Shown: positions 36,644 through 46,900 of the stretch, in pieces
Layout of the letters: each line of letters opens with the position of its first letter
Position numbering within the stretch: the stretch's first letter is position 1
Source of the DNA: Salvia splendens
Lineage: Eukaryota > Streptophyta > Magnoliopsida > Lamiales > Lamiaceae
Direction: 5' to 3'
Assembly (NCBI RefSeq): GCF_004379255.2
Contig: NC_056040.1
Coordinates: 2,894,257-2,958,256 of the forward strand
DNA length: 64,000 nucleotides
Position numbers and translations under genes: made by a program
Notes under the pieces: generated by a model
Seen by the model: only the letters and a program-made list of their open reading frames with translations
Told to the model about the DNA's origin: nothing
Databases searched by the model: none

Positions 36644-36935
36644 CGCCACTCAGAATGGCGTTTTTCATGATTAAGTAAATACGCCACTCCGGTTGGCGTC
36701 TTTTACAAAACGTCAATATGTTCGGCGTTTCAACAAAGAAAACACGCCATTTACAAATGCGTTTTTTTATTTATACACGCCAACCAAGTTGGCGTGTTTA
36801 ATCGTAATTACAATCCGAGAGCATACACCCAAAATACGGCACAAGTATAAAACGCCATCATCGTTGGCGTATTTACCTTAAAACACGCCAATGACGTTGG
36901 CGTATTTACTAATAAAAACGCCAATGTGGTTGGCG
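36644..36935. repeat. Right cluster of 17-bp palindromes
   Basis: Eight units start at 36644, 36682, 36711, 36745, 36778, 36853, 36886 and 36919. Most fit CGCC-N9-GGCG; 36711 is CGTC-N9-GGCG and 36745 ends in TGCG. The last two lie within the right terminal inverted repeat. Confidence 0.88.
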
Positions 36936-37019
36936 TTTTTCCCATTTGTGGAATAGATAACAAAATGGGTACATTTACGTAATATTTAGTGTAAACTCCC
37001 CCATAAACCCGATTTTTCT
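36875..37019 (-). repeat. MULE terminal inverted repeat, right
   Basis: Inverted partner of 29106-29250. Read on the minus strand it starts AGAAAAATCGGGTTTATGGG. Differences from the left copy are a few substitutions and one or two single-base indels. Confidence 0.9.
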
Positions 37020-37449
37020 CTTCTTAGCGGCGTGGCAGTGCTCTTCCCAGTCGATGGAGAAGGGTTTTTCTGCAAATTGAGGGATGTAAGAGCACCCGCA
37101 ACGCGTGCCGAAACCGTTCCGCGTGCCGTTCCGCCGGAACGGTTTCGCCGCGGAACGCGTTGCGGCGCTGCATTCCGCTCCCGTCTCGTTCCCATTCCGT
37201 GCCGGGTGCCGACGGCACGTAACGCGGCACGGAACAAGCCGCCACGCGCCTGGGCGACGTGGCCGATCCCCGTGCGTGCGTGCTTCCCACTCGCCGGCCC
37301 GCGAGTGGGACACGTCAACAATGACGCAATAATTATTTTTTTTTTATAAAAATCGAATTTTTTTAAAATTTTTTTTTTTTAAACGGTAACATTACCGTTT
37401 TTTTAACTTTTTCTTAATTTTTTTAATTTTTATTTTTATTTTCTTATTC

Positions 37450-37457
37450 TATAAATA
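37450..37457 (+). promoter_or_regulatory. TATA box of the Harbinger ORF
   Basis: TATAAATA, 95 bp upstream of the ATG at 37552, after an AT-rich tract. Spacing suits a plant core promoter with a leader of roughly 65 bases. Confidence 0.6.
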
Positions 37458-37551
37458 CACCTAATTCATTCATTTTATACACAACTACACATCTATTCTT
37501 CCTACATCAACATCAATTTCTCTCCAATTTTCATATTCTATCTCTTCAAAA

Positions 37552-38688
37552 ATGTCCGGCGACGGCAATTACGGTGGTGGCGGCGCCGGAGGGTGGGATC
37601 TCAACGCGTTCGGCGATTGGGAGACCATGTACAACACACTTGGTGGTTCTGGGTCATCGACGCCGGGCACGCAGGGGTCGGCGACGCCGGGTGGGTACCA
37701 ACCACCCACTTTCGATGTGGATGCCTACGCTCGAGGCTCCGGCTCGCGGCTTTCCCAGGGTTTGTCCCAGATTCGGGAGGATATCCCCGTTGAACCCACT
37801 CAGGGAGAAGGCCGAGGCGGTGGAAGCTACAGGGCTGCGTCTGAGGCACCCGAGGAGGATGAGGAGGAGGAGCCGGAGGATCTGGGCCGGCATCCCTACA
37901 CCAACGAAGAAACAAAGGCGGTGTACACCGCCTGGCTCACCGTCTCATATGATCCCATCGTCGGCAACCAACAAGCCGCCAAGTGCTTCTGGGAAAAGGT
38001 CCGTGATGTCTACCACGAGACTAAGCCGAAAGGGGCCCGGAAGCGCAAATATACAATGCTTCGTGCTCACTTTGGCCGAGTCGATTTACAGGTCAAAAAA
38101 TTCTGCGGGATCTACTCCACCGAAGCGGCGCACTACCAAAGCGGAGCTTCGGGCGCCGACATACTGAGGGCGGCTATGCGCGCCTTCCACCAGGACACCG
38201 GTGTACAGTTCAAATATGTTGATATTTGGCAGCTCGTCAAGGACGAGGAAAGGTGGGCCGGTGGTGTCCGCTCCAGCTCGGGATCAACCTCAAAGCGGAC
38301 GAAGCACACGACGAGCGACCAGTACTCGTCTGGTGACACCGATGCGCCCAGTGATCGTGGCACGCAGGAGGTTGGGGTTACGGCCGCCGAGTACGAGGGA
38401 TCTAGCCGTGGGCACCGTCGTCCGCAAGGGACGAAGGCGGCGAAAGCGGCTAGAGCGAGGAAGGGCCGAGGAGAATCAAGCCAGTCGGCCTCGGGATCGG
38501 GCTCACAAGGAGGCTCGAACACACTTATGGTGGCGTACATAACCGCCACAATGGCGGACACTTCCCGCTTCTCGTACGCCCAATACACGGCCTGGTGGAA
38601 CGGAATTGTGCATATGGCAGGACTACTTGGTCTTCCCCCTCCCCCTAAACCTCGACCGCCTCCGGAGGATGATTCGCCGGCGGAGTAG
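37552..38688 (+). CDS. Harbinger ORF1: Myb/trihelix-like, NAM-associated C-terminal protein
   Basis: Protein of 378 aa in one exon. Order: Gly-rich N-terminus; acidic run EEDEEEEPEDL (about 98-110); Myb/SANT-like helix region beginning HPYTNEETKAVYTAWLTVS and continuing GNQQAAKCFWEKVRDVYHE, LRAHFGRVDLQVKKFCGIY, ILRAAMRAFHQDTGVQFKYV, DIWQLVKDEERW; then a basic Ser/Thr-rich part (GSTSKRTKHTT) of the kind annotated as NAM-associated C-terminal domain; a C-terminal region ending PPPPKPRPPPEDD. In PIF/Harbinger elements the Myb-like ORF1 protein binds DNA and helps the separate transposase. Here it is full length and free of stops, while the transposase gene is absent. Plant annotations often name such proteins glutathione S-transferase T3-like, which is misleading. 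Confidence 0.85.
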   Translation: MSGDGNYGGGGAGGWDLNAFGDWETMYNTLGGSGSSTPGTQGSATPGGYQPPTFDVDAYARGSGSRLSQGLSQIREDIPVEPTQGEGRGGGSYRAASEAPEEDEEEEPEDLGRHPYTNEETKAVYTAWLTVSYDPIVGNQQAAKCFWEKVRDVYHETKPKGARKRKYTMLRAHFGRVDLQVKKFCGIYSTEAAHYQSGASGADILRAAMRAFHQDTGVQFKYVDIWQLVKDEERWAGGVRSSSGSTSKRTKHTTSDQYSSGDTDAPSDRGTQEVGVTAAEYEGSSRGHRRPQGTKAAKAARARKGRGESSQSASGSGSQGGSNTLMVAYITATMADTSRFSYAQYTAWWNGIVHMAGLLGLPPPPKPRPPPEDDSPAE

Positions 38689-39006
38689 TTTTTTTATTTT
38701 CCCACGTTTAAGTTGTAATTTTTTTTAATATTGTGTGTTTTTTAATGAAGTATGTTTGTTTTTTAATAAAGTATGTTTGTTTTTTAATAAAGTGTGTTTA
38801 TTTAATTTAATTTAGTTGGAAATAAAAATAAAAATTGAAATAGAATGAATAGTAATTTAAGGAACGGTTAAGGAACGGTTAAGGAACGGAGGGTTGCAGG
38901 TTCCGTTCCTTAGTTAAGGAATGGAGTAAAAAAGTACAGTGGAGCCCTCAAATAGTGGTTTAAGGAACGGTATAGGAACGGTATAGGAACAGCGTTGTGG
39001 ATGGCC

Positions 39007-39096
39007 TAAATAATTTTTAGGGTTTGGCGCGGTACATTTAAAAAATAAAGAAAATTAAGATACCAAGTGGATGTTTTCACTATAACCCAACTCTAA
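39007..39096. other. Ancestral spacer between two Harbinger insertions
   Basis: Includes the TAA duplication copies of both elements and about 84 bp of other sequence (AATAATTTTTAGGGTTTGGC and onward). With 37031-37086 this is what remains of the pre-insertion sequence upstream of the NOLC1-like gene. Confidence 0.6.
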
Positions 39097-39832
39097 GGCC
39101 ATCCGCAATGGGCGGACGATGGCACGCCCGATGGCGCGCATCGTCCGCGCCATTCATCGTCCGCCCCCACTGTGGGTGTGTGGCATAGGTCGCGGACGAT
39201 AGTCGCGGCCTATGCTTCGGGCGCGACTTAAACCGCGGACGATGGTCGCGGACGATGGCCATCGTCCGCGACATCGTCCGCCACATTGTGAAGGTCGCGG
39301 ACGATGGCACACGGTTTCGTTTTTTTATAAATAGCGTTCATTTGTAATATTTCATTTCACACGATTTCACCTTCGAAACTTACATTTACATAATTACTAC
39401 GAAATGGATTCAAGCCTCAATAGCCCTACGTTTAGCGGAGAGGCGCATTGGCCGGGTACAGAACCCGGCGATTATCGTTCGTTCGGCGACAACACCCATT
39501 ACGATCCCGATTTCAGTACGGAATCGTATGGGTTGTCTGATATAGAGTTGTTGCCGCATCGGCCGATCCCGCCCCCGCAGCGACCGGTGTTACGTGTTAT
39601 TTAGTCGTTTTTATTCGTTTTTTTTACTCGTTACGTGTTATTTAGTCGTTTTTTAGTCATTTTTTTACTCGTTACGTGTTATTTGAAAACAGTTAAATTA
39701 ATTAAACAAAACAACAAAATGATGATGTGTCACGTCATAGGGCGCGCCTTAGGGCGCCCCACTGCAGGTGGAGAAGGAGGAGGATAAAAATGCTGACGTG
39801 GCGCGCCTTAGGGCGCCCCACTGCTGATGGTC
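39097..39832 (+). mobile_element. Non-autonomous PIF/Harbinger element, 736 bp
   Basis: Left end GGCCATCCGCAATGGGCGG; right end reversed GACCATCAGCAGTGGGGCGC; TAA target duplications at 39094-39096 and 39833-39835. The left part is filled with GCGGACGATGG and its inverse CCATCGTCCGC, which can fold; the right part has two GGCGCGCCTTAGGGCGCCCC-type blocks. It keeps a TATA box and a short ORF. Confidence 0.88.
39404..39604 (+). pseudogene. Truncated N-terminal ORF of a Harbinger element
   Basis: A 66-codon ORF (MDSSLNSPTFSGEAHWPG start, ending PPPQRPVLRVI) 71 bp after a TATAAATA box (39326-39333). It is Pro/Ser-rich with no catalytic region. I read it as the leftover first codons of a deleted transposase or ORF1 gene. 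It may be non-functional. Confidence 0.5.
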
Positions 39833-40740
39833 TAAAATAATATCAACCACGCCAACTAAGCACAATTCACTTGTTAATACATTTTTCTTCCACCAATTAT
39901 GTCTTTAAGAGTTTCATGTAATATTTTTTTCTTACAACTCACACAAACTTCACTCCATATGTCTTGAACTCCCAACCTATTGAAGATGTTGCGCTTCGTG
40001 ATCGTGGATTTGAGTAATCTTAGTGTGTGAATTTAACTAATTTGTGTAAATTTGAAAATTTGTGTAATTTACTTTCCCTAACATGTGACATGAATCTCTA
40101 ATTATGCAATAGAGCACATTCTTTTCACAATTTACCACTTTATTAATGGCCCTAGAGTTTATCTATCTAAAGCTTATAGCCTTATACACAGCATACTTTT
40201 CTACCCCACGTTACTAAAATATAGCTATGGGTTTGAAGAAATGGTGGTGATGGTATTATAAATATTGGAGTCGACTTAGTATATATATTGGGAATTTTTA
40301 TGTTAGTATTTTAAATTGCATGAAGTGAATAGGATTCATTTTTCCACCCCACGTTACTAAAATACAGTTACGGATTTAAAATATAAATTTATGTGCAAAA
40401 TAAATTTAATTAAATTTGAAGAAAATAGAAATTTTGTAACATCATATTCTAACTGATTAAATTTTTTCAAAAAGGGACATAAAATGCGAAATAGCTACTA
40501 GTATTGAGGTAGGTACTAGGCCCATTTAGATTTACCAAATTCTGTAGCTGGGCCGAAATCATCTACTCACACTATATTTTAACTATCAGCCCAATTAATA
40601 AAAGTAATATCCAGCTCGTTCCTAATTAGGAGTCTCGTTCTGTCACTTCAATTGATCTATATTTTGAATTTTGGATTCACTTTTACTACAGATTGTAGAT
40701 AGATTCAAATTTTCTAACTCATTCCACTCACAATTTATTA

Positions 40741-40962
40741 CTCCATTTGTCCACAAAGAATATGCACTTTAGATTTAGCACGGGTTTTAATGCAAAATTG
40801 GTAAAATAAGAGAGAGGTAGAGAAAAAAGTAAATAAAGTATTGTTAGTAAAGAATTAGTCTCACCTCATTAGAGAGAAAAATGTTTCTAAAATTGGAAAT
40901 TGCATATTCTTGTGGGACGGACTAAAAAGTAAAGAGTGCATATTCTTCTGGGACGGAGGGAG
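40741..40962. mobile_element. Stowaway-type MITE, 222 bp
   Basis: Right end GGGACGGAGGGAG is the classic Stowaway (Tc1/mariner) end; left end CTCCATTTGTCCAC is its imperfect inverse. TA dinucleotides flank it at 40739-40740 and 40963-40964. Interior TTTCTAAAATTGGAAATTGC and related stretches pair across the element. Confidence 0.88.
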
Positions 40963-41334
40963 TATAAACTAATAATTCATCATGTTCACAAAATAGTGAT
41001 ATCTTTACATTTTCATCCTTCCACCAAAATTAATCTCAAACTAAAATTGAAAAGTTAGTCCCAATTTATTTTTATCTTTTTTCTTCTTATTACTATATCC
41101 ACATTTTCTCGTTTGCTCTCCTACTTTACTCAAGTTATCTCTTTATTTCTTTACCAATTTCACATTAAAATCTGCGCCGTCTACTATAAGACTATATTGG
41201 TGGATGGAAGCTAAAGATTATATAAATATGAGATTCACATTCTACTACTAGTATTTATTCCACCTGCCCATACCGAACTCAACGAGGACTCTTAATTGCG
41301 GACATAGGAAATATTAGTACAATAGTGGAAATAC

Positions 41335-41560
41335 TACTACCTTTATCCCCTAAATATATAAACTTTTGAAATGGCACAAGTAATAATATAAATTGGTAAA
41401 GTAAGAGTGAGATAGAAAGAAAATGTGATTAAAGTATTGGTAGTAGAGAATAGTCTCACCTCATTTAAAAGAAAAAAATATCTTACATAAAATGTTTATA
41501 ATTTTAAGGAATAAATAAAAATAAAAATAATTCATATTCTTCACGAAATAGTATTTTACT
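41335..41560. mobile_element. Degenerate Stowaway-like MITE
   Basis: The interior (AAATTGGTAAAGTAAGAGTG, then AGATAGAAAGAAAATG, TCTCACCTCATTTAAAAG) matches the body of the MITE at 40741. The ends have decayed to TACTACCTTTATCCCC and CACGAAATAGTA, so boundaries are approximate. Confidence 0.6.
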
Positions 41561-43969
41561 CGTTTGATGATTCAAGTAGATACTATACTTTTTGAAAAAA
41601 ACAACCTTGGTAGTCTATGTTGCAGGATCTATATTTCTTGATATTTGATCTCCATAAAGTAATGTATATTTCAATCTTTCTAGCAATTAACAACAGGATA
41701 AGAAATACTTGCATATTGATGAAATAGAAGATCTGACTTGGAATTCAAATGCCATTTTTCTTTCCAAGTTTAATATTGTAAACCCAACTATTGTACGAGT
41801 ACTATACAAGAGAGATTAAATTATATACCAAATATTAAATGATATCTTACATTATCCCCATTTGTCGATTCTTGTTTCTAAGTGTGGGACCTGATTAAAT
41901 TATTTAGAGTAGTTCGCCTAACTCATGATTATAGTACTTATTACCCCTAATTTTTATTTTTGTTTGCAGATGGATTTTTTTGCAATTATATAACTATCAA
42001 ATCTAGTGGCACAGAAATTAGTCAAAAGTTTGAAGATGGAAATTTTGATGTCTAATGACTGATTCATTTTAATTTGTTAGTATGCGATTTGGTGTATTAT
42101 CTCAGTTATTCATTTGGAGAAATTTAAGTATACTTTTTTTTAATCGAATTATGAGTTTTGCATTTTGACCCTTTTCTCCTCTTCATATATTAGAAAATAG
42201 TATAATTTTGTCGAAATATCATAACATATTCTAATAATCTCAGTATTTCTTAAACTTAAAAAATATAAAAATGTAGGTATTTCATGTTTATCCAAAAATA
42301 ATATTAGTAATTATATTTTTCTTAAAAAATAATGTAGCAACTCCGCCTTACCAAATTTCTCATATTTCAAATATTTTATAATTGGAGGATAAAAAATGTT
42401 GTTACTTGCATGATTCAATATTTCAATATAATACTACGAGATATACATAAAACGACAAAAATCTAAGATATCCTTTGAGCGTGACATAACTATAAAATAT
42501 GGAATCATGTTTACCTTATCACTTTATAAATCAACTATGAATTATTTTCTTAATCGATTAGTTACCTAACTCTATGATGTCACTTACCCAAAGAAACATT
42601 TTTTTTCAACTAAGTAAATAATATTATTATATTTTTTTATTTCATCTTGTTGTCATCTGATTGTATCAAACATCATAGATAAAAAAAAATTAGATATATG
42701 GGATTAATAGAATAATTTTTAATAAATGAATAAAGTGTATATTTTTTTATTAAACCATGGGAATATTATTACGAATGTGTGAGTTTTTTTATTGATGAAA
42801 ACATGGTGAGAAGGTGTTTAGTGAGTTCTAAAAGAGACAATAATGTTAGGTGTTAGGACATCACTCCTTGTTTTTGGACAACTATTGCTCTTGCATTCAT
42901 ATTCCACCAAATTGTGTTCCCTACTCTATCATTCACCCACTATAATTCTCTCCCTTTTTTTCCCTCGTGTATACCTTGGATTAATATTTTATTTCATAAT
43001 ATCATAAATATTGTTAAGGTATGAATCGTATGATGATGCACCGAGTCATCGCTCTAGCTAGTAAATGGACTATATTATGTTCACTTTTAAATTCTCTAGC
43101 AATTGTCGACTATAGCAAAATATGACACTTTTTAAATTCTCAAAAATGTCAATTTCACATTCATTGTGACTATGGTTTAGTTGTTGTTTACCTTGTATGC
43201 TTTATAGTTTTTTTTTAATCTTCTCCTTCGGCTTGGAGATATGGCAAGACCACTACTTTTTGAAGGAAGAGATTGACAGATAACGTCAGGATGTGTGTTG
43301 CCCCTTTACTTGTAGTATTTTCTTGTGTTTGCCTATTGCTTTTTTTTATGGAGTGGTATAGTGTTGTTTTATTCTATATGTTGATTTTATTATTTTTTTG
43401 TCATTTTTTCTATTCCGAACGATTTCTGTTACTAGTCATAACCATGGCTCGAAAGTTTGGTATATGAAATGTATCATTGTATTGTAGTTATATGAAATGA
43501 TTGGAATTGATAAATATTCTTGTTGCAATTATTTATGCCATGCCTATTATTGTTGCTATATATCGATCTTATACATTTGTGTGGAAACCAACTTTGATTT
43601 AACAATCAAAGTAGAGAGACAAGCAAAAAGTTGAGGATTACATGTTGTGCAATATGTGAAAGAAAGGGATTACCCAATCTTTGGTGATTACAAGATAAAA
43701 GACAATCAACATGTGCATGTACATATCAACTACTTTTAACAAACATAATCTTGACAAATTTATTTAGTTTATACTACCAATATATTTGAACAAAGTATCA
43801 AATAAATATCTCCCACTTTTATCATCAACTCTCTTCTGCCCATGAGAGAGTGAAAGTTGTGTACAATGTAGAAGACATATTAAACACAATAACCAAATAA
43901 TTACTTAAGTCTCTTTAGCATATAAGGACCTCTCAAGCACCAAAACGATAACTAACGGAGATAGCTCGA

Positions 43970-46900
43970 TTACAAAGACGTTGATCCACGACTGGTTTGT
44001 CCAAGAGGGCTCGGGGTTCGATTTACTTCTTGTCTACCATTCGACCCCGGGCTCAGCTCCGATCTTATTTCACTAAGACGTGGACTCTGCGCCCTCTCAG
44101 GCAGCCGCGGACTGTATGCAGCCTTCATTTCCTCCAGAGGTGATTGTGTCGAACTTGTGACCTTTGGGCTGCGACCAGAGCGTATCTCACCGCGACTTCT
44201 AGTAATCATCTCGTCCAACAACTCGCCACTGTCAAGAGTGATGGCATTGCCCTGCTCCTGAATGCATAAAGCCAGTAAAAAAAGGTAGCCATGTTATTGA
44301 TTTGTGTTACCTTCTCATATACATCCCAAGTTAATCGATTCGTATTTCTTTTTAGTTACATCCTAAGTTAAATGAGTCATTTTCTTTATTGACAGAAAAT
44401 CAACCCTTTTATTCCCTCTCGTACTTTATTTCCTCTCACTTATCTACTTTTTTTCTCTCTTCACTTAACTCAAAAACATCCCTTTAAAGCTGAGATAGGA
44501 TTATGAAGCAAAGACTTACGTCGTAGGATAAGTTGTAGCTAATTGCGGGGGCTTCTTCATACTCTGCAGCATCCAAGTCTTGCAGATGAGCACCTTTGAA
44601 GAACTTAGGAAGCAGATACTGGCGAACGGGAACGAGAAGCATGATCAGCAAGGGGAAGAGGACGCCGGCTATGGGGATCCACGTTATTCCAAAGCATAGA
44701 AGCAAGTAAACCGTCTGAAACAAAGTGAAGAACGCGATTGTTCTGAAAGGCACCGTCTCCACAAAGGTCGCGTGATACTCCTCTAGCACCCTACATCAGT
44801 TGCAAAGAGTCAGAGAAGGAGAAACGAAAACAAAATACGGGCATTCTTGAGTGTGAAGATCCTCACATGTATCTCCGACTTGGAGCTGTGAAAAGCAGCA
44901 AGATTCTTTCCCAGAACTGGTTTCCTGGCAAGCTCTCGATTGCCATGAACGCGAAATAGCCCCAGAGGACTGAAGTGGGGATCTTTTTCAAGAGAGGCAT
45001 GGCAGCGAGACAAGCTCCGACCATTAAAGCCTGAAGCAGATTGCTGAGGCGTTGCTCCTTAACTTCCACGGGGAGAAGATCATCGACATCCTTGTCCACG
45101 TCAAATATGGCATTATCGACTGGTGCATCCATGTAGCCATTAGTGGATGCGCGCTGAATGGTAGAATCTTTCAGCTCCTTCAATCCCTATTCGGAACAGT
45201 GGATAAGAATATGCATTTGGCGTTTAAACATCTCAAAATGATGCATGTCGTTTCAAAGGAATCGAAGGCGTCATACCAGAATAGTGGGAGTTTGGTACAC
45301 GAGGGGAGTCTGCATCTCTGTGTATGCTTCTTGCATGCTTCTATACAGCTGAGATAGATTGGCATTTTTACTGATGCTATCTCGAGCAGTTGACACGAGC
45401 TTGTTCCTCAAAAGCTGTTTTACGAGAAACGGGGAAAAGCCATAGCGTGAGATGAAACATATCTGGTCATACTATTCTTCGAATTCTGTGAAATTTACCT
45501 GATGTTTCAGAGTGGCCAAACTTTTCGTGTGCATTGGGGACTGCGGAATAACTCCATTGGCGGGAGGAATCCCGATTAGACCGCATATTATCACCTAGTC
45601 CCGCAAAATAGTATGTTACTTTCATGAAGGGATAAGAACACTTGAAAATCTTGATCTGCAACTTACCAAAAGTCCCAAGAGAAGGAGATCATAGTGATAC
45701 GAAGATGGCTTCTTCAGATTGAACTCTTTCTGCTGCGCGAGTTGAGATGCAACGCTATGATCAAAGTAATAAAGCACAGCTATCATTGTGGCAGGAATAA
45801 ATGCTCCAATAATATAAAGTAGTGGCACATCCCCCATGTCCTGAGACATAAAAAAGAAACGGAAAGGAAACAGAGAGAGATCAGTGGCTTGGATACGGGG
45901 CTTCGTTCACTTTTGTAGCTACTTCGAAAGGATAAAGGGAGAAGCACCTTGATAACTGTCCAGTTCGCGTATGTACCATCTGACCATGGATTTGGGCTAA
46001 TAAGTCTTCTCGGTATCCCTTTTGGAACATCGTTAGCTGGTATGTAAGACAAGCCAGTCCACACGAGCACCATCAGTGGGACACCATAGTCCGCGATAAA
46101 TCCTCTAAGCCATCCTATAAATTGAGCTACAAGTTAGCACACTCGGGCTATACAAGAACAGCGTGAAGTTTAATGTATTCTCTTTATTAATTGCATTCGT
46201 GATAGTTAGCGCACCTGTACCATAGCGCCAGGATCTAGCCTTACGACTACTCAATGCAGTGAGAAGAAGGCCAAATGAAAGCACCAAAGCAAACATTCCG
46301 TTTCCAAAGCGCCAGGAAGGTATAAGTGCAGTTGCACTTCCATTTCCCCGCTTAGGAATGCCAAACTCCTCCACGACTCCCTAATATAAGTCAGATTTAA
46401 CAATCTTGATGAGAACAACAGATAAATAAAAATCCTCAGAGTAGTAAGTGAAAATCGCAATGATAAGCAAAAGATACTTGAACATAAACCAACATTATCA
46501 GACTAGATGATTGACTAAATTGGTGCTACGATTCATGAGCACAAAATTTCGGGGAATGCTTCGTATTAGAAGGCAATGAGTGTTGCTAAGCATATATGCT
46601 AGCTCATCTAGAAAAAAAATCGAGGAAGGGTACAGCGATGCTCACACGAATTGCTTGCTGCATAAAGAGCATTGCGATTAAAAGACCAAACAATTCACCA
46701 GCAACACGCGTAAACCGATTGATAATAGAGCAAGCACCTAAGATAGCCAGCAAGAAAAGCAAAATGGATGTCCACACACATATCCTACACAAGACAGTTC
46801 ATCATTCAATACAAAATTCTTAGTCTTTGTGGTCTTGATGTGTAAACAAATCGAAACTCATACCATGCCGTCCAGGCTAGGAACAGCTTCTCCCCCAAAT

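Larger units (their letters stand above)
29106..37019. mobile_element. Complete Mutator-like element (MULE) with transposase and PMD genes
   Basis: Element of about 7.9 kb. An 11-bp direct repeat CTTCTTAGCGG flanks it (29095-29105 and 37020-37030); MULEs make 8-11 bp duplications. The ends are inverted repeats: the left reads GAAAATCGGGTTTATGGGG and the reverse complement of the right reads AGAAAAATCGGGTTTATGGG. Similarity runs inward about 145 bp with few differences. Cargo: MURA transposase (29944-33012, +) and a plant-mobile-domain gene (33820-35947, -), arranged tail to tail. Three clusters of a 17-bp palindromic motif lie near both ends and in the centre. Both ORFs look intact and the target duplication is perfect, so insertion seems recent and the element may be autonomous. 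It inserted next to the 5' end of the NOLC1-like gene. Confidence 0.93.
37090..39006 (+). mobile_element. PIF/Harbinger element carrying only ORF1, 1917 bp
   Basis: Ends GAGCACCCGCAACGCGTGCC (left) and, reversed, GGCCATCCACAACGCTGTTC (right), imperfect inverted repeats typical of plant PIF/Harbinger. TAA target duplications lie at 37087-37089 and 39007-39009. The left 250 bp are very GC-rich with inverted GGAACGG motifs; the right end has direct repeats of TTAAGGAACGG and TATAGGAACGG. It encodes one ORF (37552-38688) and no DDE transposase, so it would need a helper. Confidence 0.9.
39836..43969. other. AT-rich spacer with MITE remnants
   Basis: No gene recognised. Contains a Stowaway MITE (40741-40962) and a decayed relative (about 41335-41560). 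The 64-codon hydrophobic ORF at 43273-43467 lacks any family resemblance. Sequence from about 43500 to 43969 is presumably the 3' region of the BOR gene. Confidence 0.5.

Noticed and set aside
36975..37349. Several Arg-rich ORFs of 66-112 codons on both strands
   Set aside because: They span the MULE end, the target duplication and the GC-rich left end of the Harbinger element; chance open frames. A minus-strand reading across the restored empty site (FSIDWEEHCHAAKK then LLDTRELYAW) was considered as an upstream coding exon but has no family match and stops before the known start.
37574..38588. Overlapping ORFs of 197, 151, 113 and 104 codons
   Set aside because: Shadows of the GC-rich Harbinger ORF1 in other frames.
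43273..43467. 64-codon hydrophobic ORF
   Set aside because: Leu/Phe-rich because of T-rich DNA; no start context, no homology recognised.
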